36,429 nt of DNA from Marinilabiliaceae bacterium UBA5488 (GTDB lineage Bacteria > Bacteroidota > Bacteroidia > Bacteroidales > Marinilabiliaceae), in contig DIPM01000018.1 in assembly GCA_002427105.1 (NCBI GenBank), positions 577 to 37,005 on the forward strand, written 5' to 3'. How positions within the stretch are numbered: the stretch's first letter is position 1; every line of letters starts with the position of its first letter. Made by a program: the position numbers and the translations under genes. This document shows, in pieces, positions 22,481 to 32,200 of this stretch. The notes beneath the pieces were generated by a model. It worked only from the letters and a program-made list of their open reading frames with translations. It had not been told where the DNA came from and made no database searches.

Positions 22481-23026
22481 ATGAGTGAACTTGATAGAAA
22501 ATGGTACGTGATTCGTGCTATCGGTGGTAAAGAGAAGAAGGTCAAAGAATACATCGAGAGTGAGATCACCAACCACAATATGCAGAATTACGTTACGCAG
22601 GTTTTGATACCTGCCGAAAAAGTATATCAAATTCGTAACGGTAAGAAAATCAGCAAAGAGCGGAATTTTTTCCCGGGTTACGTTTTGATAGAGGCCGCCC
22701 TGGTGGGCGAGGTTCCTCATATACTTAAGAATGTACCTAATGTTATTGGGTTTCTCACTGACAGAAATGATGTTCCCACGCCTTTGAGGCCTTCAGAAGT
22801 CAACAGAATACTGGGTAAGGTAGATGAACTTTCTGAAGCATCTGAGGAAATAAGCATACCTTTCTTTGTTGGCGAAACGGTTAAGGTGACTGATGGTCCT
22901 TTTAACGGTTTTACCGGCGTAATAGAGGAAGTAAATGAAGAGAAAAGGAAGTTGAAGGTGATGGTCAAAATTTTCGGCCGCAAGACTCCACTCGAATTAA
23001 GTTTTTTACAGGTTGAAAAGGAATAA
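22481..23026 (+). CDS. nusG: Transcription antitermination/pausing factor NusG
   Basis: 181 residues from the ATG at 22481 (MSELDRKWYVIRAIGGKEKK). Upstream in-frame codons overlap secE and are not family sequence. The NGN domain (1 to about 115) binds the RNA polymerase clamp and includes RNFFPGYVLIEA. The C-terminal KOW domain is VKVTDGPFNGFTGVIEEVNEEKRKLKVMVKIFGRKTPLELSFLQVE, which contacts Rho or ribosomal S10. It sits 19 bases behind secE in one operon. Confidence 0.95.
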   Translation: MSELDRKWYVIRAIGGKEKKVKEYIESEITNHNMQNYVTQVLIPAEKVYQIRNGKKISKERNFFPGYVLIEAALVGEVPHILKNVPNVIGFLTDRNDVPTPLRPSEVNRILGKVDELSEASEEISIPFFVGETVKVTDGPFNGFTGVIEEVNEEKRKLKVMVKIFGRKTPLELSFLQVEKE

Positions 23027-23138
23027 GATTGTTGTGTTTAGTAGCGGGGCTTCCAGGACAAGCAGAAATGTTTGTCTCTACGAATAAAGCAGCTTATTTC
23101 AAGAATCTGAATTTTAATAACCAATATGAATTGCTACA

Positions 23139-23582
23139 ATGGCTAAAGAAGTAGAAACTTTTATTAAGCTTCAGATTAAAGGTGGCGCAGCAAATCCATC
23201 ACCCCCGGTAGGGCCTGCATTAGGTTCTAAGGGTGTGAATATTATGGAATTCTGTAAGCAATTCAATGCCAGAACGCAAGATAAAGGCGGAAAGGTATTG
23301 CCTGTCGTGATTACGGTTTATAAAGACAAATCTTTTGATTTTGTTATTAAGACCCCTCCGGCAGCAGTACAGCTTTTAGAAGCAGCTAAGGCTAAATCCG
23401 GTTCGGCTGAGCCTAACCGGAAAAAGATAGCTTCTGTAACCTGGGGACAGGTGCAGGCTATTGCCGAAGACAAAATGGCTGATTTGAATTGTTTTACTGT
23501 GGATTCTGCAATGAGGATGGTTGCCGGTACCGCCAGAAGTATGGGGATTTCTGTAGAAGGGGAATTTCCGGGTAACAATTAA
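23139..23582 (+). CDS. rplK: 50S ribosomal protein uL11
   Basis: 147 residues. uL11 binds the 23S rRNA GTPase-associated centre. IKLQIKGGAANPSPPVGPALGSKGVNIMEFCKQFNART is the N-terminal domain with the proline-rich thiostrepton-binding loop. The C-terminal RNA-binding domain includes KKIASVTWGQVQAIAEDKMADLN and GTARSMGISVEG. A 112-base leader (23027-23138) precedes it and contains a small GACAA...TTGTC-type hairpin that could be an L1 control site, though this is not certain. Confidence 0.97.
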   Translation: MAKEVETFIKLQIKGGAANPSPPVGPALGSKGVNIMEFCKQFNARTQDKGGKVLPVVITVYKDKSFDFVIKTPPAAVQLLEAAKAKSGSAEPNRKKIASVTWGQVQAIAEDKMADLNCFTVDSAMRMVAGTARSMGISVEGEFPGNN

Positions 23583-23597
23583 AACTTGTTTGCAAAA

Positions 23598-24293
23598 ATG
23601 ACAAAACTAACAAAGAATAAAAAGTTAGCTTTAAGTAAGATTGACCTCAAGAAGTCTTATACTGTTGATGAGGCAGCAAGCCTGGTAAAGGATATTACTA
23701 CTACCAAGTTTGATGCATCAGTGGATATAGATATTCGACTTGGCGTTGATCCTCGTAAAGCTAATCAGATGGTACGCGGTGTTGTTACTCTTCCCAACGG
23801 AACCGGTAAAGAGACCAGAGTTTTGGTTCTCTGTACCCCCGATAAAGAGGAGGAAGCAAAATCTGCCGGTGCTGATTACGTTGGTTTGGACGACTATATC
23901 GCGAAGATCAAAGATGGTTGGACTGATGTGGATGTTATTATAACCATGCCCAGCGTAATGGGAAAAGTTGGTGCTTTAGGACGTGTTTTGGGACCACGCG
24001 GGTTAATGCCTAACCCCAAAAGTGGTACAGTAACAATGGAGATTGGTAAGGCTGTAACTGAAGTTAAAGCAGGTAAAATTGACTTTAAGGTTGACCGTTA
24101 CGGTATTATCCATACTACTGTTGGTAAGGTATCCTTCACTCCCGAAAAATTAGTCGAAAACATTAAGGAATTTGTCGGCACGGTTCATAAATTGAAACCT
24201 TCATCGGCAAAGGGTACTTATGTTAAAAGCATATTTTTGTCGAGTACTATGAGTCCCGGAATTCGGATTGAACCCAAGTCTCTTGAGGTTTAA
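23598..24293 (+). CDS. rplA: 50S ribosomal protein uL1
   Basis: 231 residues from the ATG at 23598; an upstream TTG four codons earlier is not needed. uL1 forms the L1 stalk that moves deacylated tRNA to the E site and commonly represses its own rplK-rplA mRNA. Conserved parts are FDASVDIDIRLGVDPRKANQMVRGVVTLPNGTGK, MPSVMGKVGALGRVLGPRGLMPNPKSGTV and SSTMSPGIRI near the end. It starts 15 bases behind rplK. Confidence 0.97.
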   Translation: MTKLTKNKKLALSKIDLKKSYTVDEAASLVKDITTTKFDASVDIDIRLGVDPRKANQMVRGVVTLPNGTGKETRVLVLCTPDKEEEAKSAGADYVGLDDYIAKIKDGWTDVDVIITMPSVMGKVGALGRVLGPRGLMPNPKSGTVTMEIGKAVTEVKAGKIDFKVDRYGIIHTTVGKVSFTPEKLVENIKEFVGTVHKLKPSSAKGTYVKSIFLSSTMSPGIRIEPKSLEV

Positions 24294-24320
24294 TATTAAT
24301 CTAAAGCGAAATTTGGAATC

Positions 24321-24839
24321 ATGAATAAGACAGAAAAAGCTACAATAATTGAAGACCTGGCGTCTAAAATAAAGGAATATCCTCACTTTTATATTGCGGA
24401 TACTTCAGGTATGGACGCCGGTACTACGACTGAACTACGTCGTCTTTGCTATCAAAAAAAAGTGAAACTGCTGGTAGTTAAAAATACCCTGTTTCAAAAA
24501 GCTATTGAAGCAAGCGAGAGAAATATTGAGGGCCTGGATGTAGCCCTTAAAGGTGTTTCAGCTATTATGTTTTCGAATACCGGTAATTTGCCGGCCAAAT
24601 TGATTAAAGACTTCCGCAAAAAAGGAACAAAGCCTGCATTTAAGGGTGCCTTTGTTGAAGAGTCTGTCTATCTTGGCGAAGCACAGCTTGACGCACTTAC
24701 TTCAATCAAATCAAAAGAGGAGTTGCTTGGCGATGTTATTGGCATGCTTCAAGCTCCGATGCAAAATGTACTTTCTGCCCTTCAATCGGGAGGAACTACA
24801 ATTCACGGACTTCTCAAAACTTTGGAAGAGAGAAATTAA
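24321..24839 (+). CDS. rplJ: 50S ribosomal protein uL10
   Basis: 172 residues. uL10 anchors the bL12 dimers of the ribosomal stalk. The N-terminal rRNA-binding part has FYIADTSGMDAGTTTELRRLCYQKKVKLLVVKNTLFQKAI. The C-terminal helix (QAPMQNVLSALQSGGTTIHGLLKTLEERN) carries bL12 dimers. It lies 27 bases behind rplA and 36 before rplL. Confidence 0.96.
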   Translation: MNKTEKATIIEDLASKIKEYPHFYIADTSGMDAGTTTELRRLCYQKKVKLLVVKNTLFQKAIEASERNIEGLDVALKGVSAIMFSNTGNLPAKLIKDFRKKGTKPAFKGAFVEESVYLGEAQLDALTSIKSKEELLGDVIGMLQAPMQNVLSALQSGGTTIHGLLKTLEERN

Positions 24840-24875
24840 AACATTACTAACAGAAAATTATTAACACTTACAAAA

Positions 24876-25250
24876 ATGGCAGATATTAAAAAGCTTGCAG
24901 AAGAATTAGTTAATTTAACTGTAAAAGAAGTTACTGAGTTAGCTGGCGTATTAAAGGACGAATATGGAATTGAGCCTGCTGCTGCCGCAGTAGCTGTTGC
25001 TGCCCCCGGGGGTGCTGCTACTGAAGAAGCTGCTGCTCAAACCGAGTTCGACGTTATCCTTAAATCTGCAGGAGGTTCTAAATTGGCTATCGTTAAACTT
25101 GTGAAAGAAATGACCGGTGTTGGACTCAAGGAAGCTAAGGAATTAGTTGACAAGGCACCCGCTCCTATCAAGGAGAAAGTCTCTAAAGAAGAAGCTGAAG
25201 CATTAAAATCTCAATTAGAAGAAGCAGGAGCAGAAGTTGAACTTAAGTAA
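24876..25250 (+). CDS. rplL: 50S ribosomal protein bL12
   Basis: 124 residues. The N-terminal dimerisation helix pair (KKLAEELVNLTVKEVTELAGVLKDEYGIEP) is followed by the Ala-rich hinge (AAAAVAVAAPGGAATEEAAA) and the globular domain, FDVILKSAGGSKLAIVKLVKEMTGVGLKEAKELVDKAPAPIKEKVSKEEAEALKSQLEEAGAEVELK by family pattern, which recruits translation GTPases. Confidence 0.97.
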   Translation: MADIKKLAEELVNLTVKEVTELAGVLKDEYGIEPAAAAVAVAAPGGAATEEAAAQTEFDVILKSAGGSKLAIVKLVKEMTGVGLKEAKELVDKAPAPIKEKVSKEEAEALKSQLEEAGAEVELK

Positions 25251-25278
25251 AGAGATAAACCCTAAATAAGGGATAGTT

Positions 25279-25316
25279 GGTTTAGGAATCCGCCCTGCGG
25301 AATCCTAAACCTTTTT
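25279..25316 (+). terminator. Attenuator-like hairpin between rplL and rpoB
   Basis: A 15-bp stem with one mismatch (25279-25293 with 25297-25311; arms begin GGTTTAGG and end CCTAAACC), a 3-base loop and TTTTT lie in the 105-base gap. Its place matches the partial terminator known between rplL and rpoB in E. coli, which lowers rpoBC transcription relative to the ribosomal genes. Confidence 0.75.
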
Positions 25317-25355
25317 ATGCTTCTAATGTTTTAAGTTCAATTAATTAGTTGATAA

Positions 25356-28300
25356 ATGACTCCAATTACTGCCGAAAGAATCAACTTTGCTACCACAAAG
25401 AATCAGTTAGAATTCCCTGATTTCCTGGAGGTTCAATTAAAATCTTTCCGTGAATTCTTTCAGTTGGGTTCAACACCCGAAGAACGGAAATCAGAAGGGT
25501 TAAACCAGGTGTTTTTAGAGAATTTTCCTATTTCGGATACCCGGAATAATTTTGTTCTCGAATTCCTGGATTTTAGCATTGATCCGCCACGCTATTCTAT
25601 TCAAGAGTGTATAGAGCGCGGGCTGTCATATAGCGTGCCTTTGAAGGCCAAACTAAAGCTCTATTGTACAGACCCTGAACATGAAGATTTTGATACTGTT
25701 GTTCAGGATGTTTATCTGGGTACTGTACCTTATATGACCGATAAAGGCAGCTTTATTATTAACGGCGCCGAGCGCGTTGTTGTTTCGCAGTTGCACAGAT
25801 CACCGGGTGTTTTCTTTGGACAGAGCATCCACGCCAATGGCACAAAGCTTTACTCAGCACGTATTATTCCCCTGAAGGGTTCGTGGATTGAGTTTGCTAC
25901 TGACATTAACAATGTGATGTATGCCTACATCGACCGTAAGAAAAAACTTCCGGTAACGACATTGTTGCGCGCCATAGGTTATGAAGGTGATAAAGATATC
26001 CTTGAGATTTTCAATCTCGCCGATGAAATTAAGGTTACCAAAGCCGCCCTGAAAAAGGTGGTAGGTCGCAGGTTAGCCGCCAGGGTCCTTAAGTCATGGA
26101 TTGAAGACTTTGTTGATGAGGATACCGGCGAGGTGGTTTCCATCGAGCGTAATGAGGTTATCATTGACCGCGAAACAGTCCTTGAAAATGAACATATTGA
26201 CGAAATCGTTGATTCTGGTGCAAAAACTATTCTTTTGCACAAAGAGATGGCTAATGCCAACGATTACGCTATAATTTACAACACTCTTCAAAAGGATCCC
26301 TGTAATTCGGAGAAAGAGGCCGTTGTCCATATTTATCGACAGTTGCGAAACGCGGAGCCACCGGATGAGGCTACAGCACGCGATGTTATCGATAAGCTAT
26401 TCTTTTCTGACAAACGTTATGACCTTGGTGATGTTGGTCGTTACAGAATCAATAAAAAGTTGAATATCAACACTGATTCTGAAACTAAAGTTTTGACCAG
26501 GGATGATATAATTGCAATTATCCAGTATCTGATTGAGTTGGTTAACTCAAAAACGGATGTGGATGATATTGACCACTTAAGCAACCGTAGGGTGCGCACT
26601 GTTGGCGAGCAGTTGGCTAATCAGTTCGGAGTCGGATTGGCTCGTATGGCTCGTACAATTCGTGAACGTATGAACGTGCGCGACAACGAGGTATTTACCC
26701 CTATTGACCTGATTAATAGCAAGACTCTATCGTCTGTTATTAACAGCTTCTTTGGGACCAATGCCTTGTCGCAGTTTATGGATCAGACCAATCCCCTGGC
26801 TGAAGTTACCCATAAACGTCGGATGTCTGCCTTGGGCCCTGGCGGTTTATCACGCGAACGCGCCGGATTTGAGGTTCGTGACGTTCACTACACCCACTAT
26901 GGAAGGTTGTGTCCGATTGAAACGCCTGAAGGGCCTAACATCGGTCTGATTGCTTCTTTGTGTGTTTTTGCTAAGATTAACCCTTTAGGTTTTATTGAAA
27001 CTCCTTATCGCAAGGTTAACGACAAGAAAGTTGATCTTAACAATAAAAGCGTCGTTTATCTGAGCGCAGAAGAAGAAGAAGCAAAGACCATTGCTCAGGC
27101 AAATGCGCCCCTTGATGATGAGGGTTACTTTGTTAATCCCAGGGTAAGCGCCCGTCTGGAAGGCGACTTCCCGGTTGTTGAGCCCGAAGAGGTTATGTTG
27201 ATGGACGTTGCGCCTAACCAGATTGCTTCGGTTGCAGCTTCATTAATCCCTTTCCTTGAGCATGACGATGCTAACCGTGCATTGATGGGATCGAACATGA
27301 TGCGCCAGGCAGTTCCGCTGCTTAGGGCCGAATCACCAATTGTAGGAACAGGTCTGGAAGGACCCCTTACAAGGGATTCACGTACCCAGATAGTAGCCGA
27401 AGGCGAAGGCGTGGTTGAATACGTTGATGCTGAGGAGATTATTATACGTTATGATTTAACGGAGGAAGAGAAGTTTGTGAGCTTTGAGCCTGAAACTCAG
27501 CGCTATAAGTTAACAAAATTCTTGAAGACTAATCAAAATACCAGTGTTAACCTGAAGCCCATCGTTAAGAAGGGTGACAAGGTGCATGAGGGAATGATTC
27601 TTACCGAAGGCTATGCTACCCAGGCCGGAGAACTGGCTCTTGGTCGTAACCTGAAAGTGGCTTTTATGCCATGGAAGGGATATAACTTTGAGGATGCTAT
27701 TGTTCTTAATGAGAGATTGGTTAAGGAAGACGTATTTACTTCAGTTCATATTGATGAGTATTCGCTTGAAGTGCGTGACACAAAACGCGGACTTGAAGAG
27801 CTTACCGCTGATATTCCGAACGTAAGTGAAGAAGCTACCAAAGACCTTGATGAGAACGGTCTTATCAGAATTGGCGCTCACGTTAAACCGGGTGATATTC
27901 TGATTGGCAAAATCACGCCTAAGGGCGAGAGCGACCCCACTCCTGAAGAGAAGTTGTTGCGTGCCATATTCGGCGAAAAGGCCGGTGACGTTAAAGATGC
28001 CTCGTTAAAAGCATCTCCATCATTGTCGGGTGTGGTTATTGATAAGAAGCTTTTCTCGCGTGTGATAAAAGACAGGAAGGCCCGCTCATCTGAGAAACCG
28101 ATTCTGGCAAAAATCGACGAAGATTTTGCCCGTTCCGTTTCTGAGCTAACTACCCGTTTGGTTGATAAATTATTCACTCTTATCAATTCTAAGACCAGCC
28201 AAGGTGTTAAGGATTATCTGGGTGTGGATGTTGTTTCCAAAGGCACCAAATTTACACAAAAGGTGTTGATGGATATTGACTATCTGAATGTTAATCCTAA

Positions 28301-29165
28301 TAAGTGGACTACCGATAAGGACAAGAACGAACTTATTACTAAGGTTATCCATAACTTTAGGATGAAATATAAGGAGCTTGAGTCGAAGGAAAAGCGTCAG
28401 AAATACAATATTACCATCGGAGACGAGTTGCCCGCAGGTATAGTTCAACTTGCTAAAGTATATATCGCCAAGAAGAGAAAGATAACAGTGGGTGATAAAA
28501 TGGCCGGACGTCACGGTAACAAGGGTATTGTTTCGCGTATCGTTCGTCAGGAAGATATGCCTTTCCTTGCCGACGGAACGCCTGTTGATATTGTTCTGAA
28601 CCCGCTGGGCGTACCTTCGCGTATGAACCTTGGTCAGATTTATGAGACTGTTTTGGGCTGGGCCGGAGATGTGCTTGGGGTGAAATTTTCCACTCCTATC
28701 TTTGATGGTGCCACTGAAGATGATTTGAACAAATACACCGATAAGGCAGGAGTGCCCAGAGTGGGTAAGTCTTACTTGTTTGATGGTGGTACAGGTGAGA
28801 GATTCCATCAGCCTGTAACGGTTGGCGTCATCTATATGCTGAAACTTGGTCACATGATCGAAGATAAGATGCACGCGCGTTCTATTGGTCCATATTCGTT
28901 AATTACCCAACAACCATTGGGCGGTAAAGCTCAGTTTGGTGGTCAGCGTTTTGGTGAGATGGAGGTTTGGGCTCTTGAAGCATTTGGAGCCGCCAATATC
29001 TTGCAGGAAATTCTGACGGTAAAATCGGATGATGTTCTGGGTCGTGCAAAGGCTTATGAAGCTATTGTAAAGGGAGATCCTATGCCGATGCCGGGAATCC
29101 CGGAATCGCTTAATGTCCTTTTGCATGAGATGCGCGGTCTTGGTTTAAGTGTAAATCTCGATTAG
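25356..29165 (+). CDS. rpoB: DNA-directed RNA polymerase subunit beta
   Basis: 1269 residues, normal for the phylum. It forms half of the catalytic cleft of RNA polymerase. The rifampicin region (about 466-490) reads ALSQFMDQTNPLAEVTHKRR then MSALGPGGLSRERAG, with the Asp, His and Ser positions most often mutated in resistant strains unchanged. GRLCPIETPEGPNIGLI, MAGRHGNKGI and GGKAQFGGQRFGEMEVWALEA (close to the C-terminus) are the fork, beta-flap and clamp motifs. Translation probably starts at ATG 25356. It is separated from rpoC by 55 bases. Confidence 0.98.
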   Translation: MTPITAERINFATTKNQLEFPDFLEVQLKSFREFFQLGSTPEERKSEGLNQVFLENFPISDTRNNFVLEFLDFSIDPPRYSIQECIERGLSYSVPLKAKLKLYCTDPEHEDFDTVVQDVYLGTVPYMTDKGSFIINGAERVVVSQLHRSPGVFFGQSIHANGTKLYSARIIPLKGSWIEFATDINNVMYAYIDRKKKLPVTTLLRAIGYEGDKDILEIFNLADEIKVTKAALKKVVGRRLAARVLKSWIEDFVDEDTGEVVSIERNEVIIDRETVLENEHIDEIVDSGAKTILLHKEMANANDYAIIYNTLQKDPCNSEKEAVVHIYRQLRNAEPPDEATARDVIDKLFFSDKRYDLGDVGRYRINKKLNINTDSETKVLTRDDIIAIIQYLIELVNSKTDVDDIDHLSNRRVRTVGEQLANQFGVGLARMARTIRERMNVRDNEVFTPIDLINSKTLSSVINSFFGTNALSQFMDQTNPLAEVTHKRRMSALGPGGLSRERAGFEVRDVHYTHYGRLCPIETPEGPNIGLIASLCVFAKINPLGFIETPYRKVNDKKVDLNNKSVVYLSAEEEEAKTIAQANAPLDDEGYFVNPRVSARLEGDFPVVEPEEVMLMDVAPNQIASVAASLIPFLEHDDANRALMGSNMMRQAVPLLRAESPIVGTGLEGPLTRDSRTQIVAEGEGVVEYVDAEEIIIRYDLTEEEKFVSFEPETQRYKLTKFLKTNQNTSVNLKPIVKKGDKVHEGMILTEGYATQAGELALGRNLKVAFMPWKGYNFEDAIVLNERLVKEDVFTSVHIDEYSLEVRDTKRGLEELTADIPNVSEEATKDLDENGLIRIGAHVKPGDILIGKITPKGESDPTPEEKLLRAIFGEKAGDVKDASLKASPSLSGVVIDKKLFSRVIKDRKARSSEKPILAKIDEDFARSVSELTTRLVDKLFTLINSKTSQGVKDYLGVDVVSKGTKFTQKVLMDIDYLNVNPNKWTTDKDKNELITKVIHNFRMKYKELESKEKRQKYNITIGDELPAGIVQLAKVYIAKKRKITVGDKMAGRHGNKGIVSRIVRQEDMPFLADGTPVDIVLNPLGVPSRMNLGQIYETVLGWAGDVLGVKFSTPIFDGATEDDLNKYTDKAGVPRVGKSYLFDGGTGERFHQPVTVGVIYMLKLGHMIEDKMHARSIGPYSLITQQPLGGKAQFGGQRFGEMEVWALEAFGAANILQEILTVKSDDVLGRAKAYEAIVKGDPMPMPGIPESLNVLLHEMRGLGLSVNLD

Positions 29166-29220
29166 AATATCCGGGATTATTATCGCTTGTTTATTTTAAC
29201 TAATTAATACTCTACTATAT

Positions 29221-32200
29221 ATGGCATTCAGGAGAGAACAGAAAGTCAAGAGTAATTTTACCCAGATTTCTATAGGATTGGCTTCACCGGAAGAGATTTT
29301 AGAGCGTTCGAGTGGTGAAGTTTTAAAGCCTGAGACTATCAATTATCGTACTTATAAGCCTGAACGTGACGGCCTTTTTTGCGAAAGGATCTTTGGTCCG
29401 GTTAAGGATTATGAGTGCCATTGCGGAAAATACAAACGTATCCGTTATAGAGGTATCGTTTGTGACCGTTGCGGGGTGGAAGTTACTGAGAAGAAGGTTC
29501 GCCGCGAACGAATGGGGCATATTTCCCTGGTTGTTCCGGTGGCTCACATTTGGTATTTCCGTTCCTTACCAAATAAAATAGGTTACCTGTTGGGTCTGCC
29601 CAGCAAGAAGCTCGATGCTATTATCTATTATGAAAGATATGTAGTTATCAACCCCGGAGTAAAAGCCGATGACGGAGTACAGGGGATGGATTTTTTGACT
29701 GAAGAAGAGTATCTGGACATTCTGGATTCACTTCCAAAGGGTAACCAACAGTTGGATGATGAAGATCCCAACAAATTTATTGCAAAAATGGGGGCTGAAG
29801 CTCTTCATATGATTCTTGAGCGTTTGGATTTGGATGAATTGTCGTTTGACCTTCGTCACAAAGCTAACACTGAGACTTCTCAGCAACGGAAAAATGAAGC
29901 TCTCAAAAGGCTTCAGGTTGTGGAGTCTTTCAGAGAATCAAAGGGAGTTAACCGCCCTGAATGGATGATTATTAAAGTGGTGCCCGTTACACCTCCCGAG
30001 TTGCGCCCATTGGTTCCGCTCGATGGTGGCAGGTTTGCTACTTCCGATTTGAACGATTTGTACCGTAGGGTTATTATTCGCAACAATCGCCTGAAACGCT
30101 TGATTGAGATTAAGGCCCCTGAGGTTATTCTTCGTAACGAAAAGAGAATGTTGCAGGAGTCTATCGACTCATTGTTTGACAACTCACGCAAGTCCAATGC
30201 GGTAAAAACTGATGCAAATCGGCCCTTAAAATCTCTTTCTGATAGTTTGAAAGGTAAGCAAGGACGTTTCCGCCAGAATCTTTTAGGAAAGCGGGTTGAC
30301 TATTCAGCTCGTTCGGTAATTGTTGTTGGCCCTGAGTTGGCAATGCACGAGTGTGGACTGCCTAAAGATATGGCTGCTGAACTTTATAAGCCTTTTATTA
30401 TTCGAAAGCTTATTGAGCGCGGTATTGTAAAAACCGTGAAATCAGCCAAGAAAATTGTTGACCGTAAAGATGCTGTTGTTTGGGATATCCTGGAGAATGT
30501 ATTGAAAGGTCACCCGGTTCTGTTAAACCGGGCTCCAACTCTGCACCGATTGGGTATTCAGGCCTTCCAGCCAAAGCTTATTGAAGGAAAGGCCATTCAA
30601 TTGCACCCCCTGGCTTGTGCTGCGTTCAACGCCGACTTTGACGGTGACCAGATGGCTGTTCATCTTCCTCTCGGTAATGCTGCAATTCTGGAGGCTCAGA
30701 TGTTAATGCTGGGTTCGCAGAATATTCTCAATCCTGCCAATGGTGCGCCTATCACTGTTCCTTCTCAGGATATGGTTCTTGGACTGTATTATCTGACCAA
30801 GATGCGTCCCGGGGCTAAAGGCGAGGGCTTTGTGTTTTACTCACCTGAGGAGGCGAAGATAGCATATAACGAAAAGCAAGTTGATTTGCACGCTCAGGTT
30901 AAGGTTAAAACCTACGACCTCAACAAAGAGGGCACTCGGGAGCTCAAGTTTATTGAAACTACTGTGGGACGTATCTTGTTTAATGAAGTCGTTCCGGTAG
31001 AAGTGGGTTATATCAATGAACTGCTTACAAAGAAAGCCCTGCGCGATATTATCGGGCATGTGCACAAAATTTGCGGCTCACCCATAACCTCAAGATTCCT
31101 CGATGATATCAAAGACTTAGGTTACAAAATGGCCTTTGAAGGAGGTTTGTCCTTTAACCTTGAAGACGTTATTATTCCCGCCCAAAAACAGGAACTTGTT
31201 CAATCGGGCTACGATGAAGTTGAAGAGGTGATGAACAACTATAATATGGGTTTCATTACCAATAATGAGCGTTATAATGCTATTATTGATATCTGGACGC
31301 ATATAAATGCCCGACTTACTCGCACGCTGATGGATCAGCTGAGTTCTGACCAACAAGGGTTCAACTCGGTATTTATGATGCTTGACTCAGGCGCACGGGG
31401 CTCAAAAGAGCAAATTCGCCAGCTCTCGGGTATGAGGGGGCTGATGGCTAAACCTCAAAAATCCGGAGCCGAAGGTGGTCAGATTATTGAAAACCCTATT
31501 CTGGCAAACTTCAAGGAAGGTCTGTCGGTGCTTGAATACTTTATTTCAACTCACGGTGCTCGTAAAGGGCTTGCCGATACGGCATTGAAGACTGCCGATG
31601 CCGGGTATCTTACCCGTCGTCTTGTTGACGTTTCGCAGGATGTTATCATTAATGAAGATGACTGTGGTACTCTTCGGGGATTGACAGCTACTACCATTAA
31701 GAATAATGAGGAAGTTGTAGCAACCCTTTATGAGCGTATTTTAGGTCGTGTTTCTGTTCATGATGTATATAATCCGCTTACCGGTGATGTGATAGTTAAG
31801 TCGGGAGAAGAAATTTCTGAAGAAGCAGCTCGGATAATTGACGAATCGCCAATTGAACGCGTTGAAATTCGCTCGGTACTTACCTGCGAGTCGAGGAAGG
31901 GTGTTTGCGCCAAATGTTATGGCCGCAACCTGGCTACCGGCCGCATGGTTCATAAAGGTGAGGCGGTTGGTGTTATCGCTGCTCAGTCTATCGGTGAGCC
32001 GGGTACTCAGCTTACTCTTCGTACCTTCCACGTTGGGGGTACTGCTTCGAACATTACTTCGGAAAGCAGCTTGTATGCCCGTTACGACGGTATTGCCGAG
32101 ATCGAAGAGCTACGGACTGTTCCTTCAACCACCGACGACGGTACTGAAGTGGATATCGTAATTGGCCGTTTGGCTGAAATGCGTATTATCGACAAAAATA

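Noticed and set aside
23027..23138. uL1-binding control site in the rplK leader
   Set aside because: A small hairpin exists, but I could not match the known L1 site structure well enough to annotate it as such.
28170..28874. A 234-codon open frame on the minus strand
   Set aside because: It lies fully inside rpoB, has no family-like motifs and follows the codon pattern of the opposite strand; it is a shadow of rpoB.
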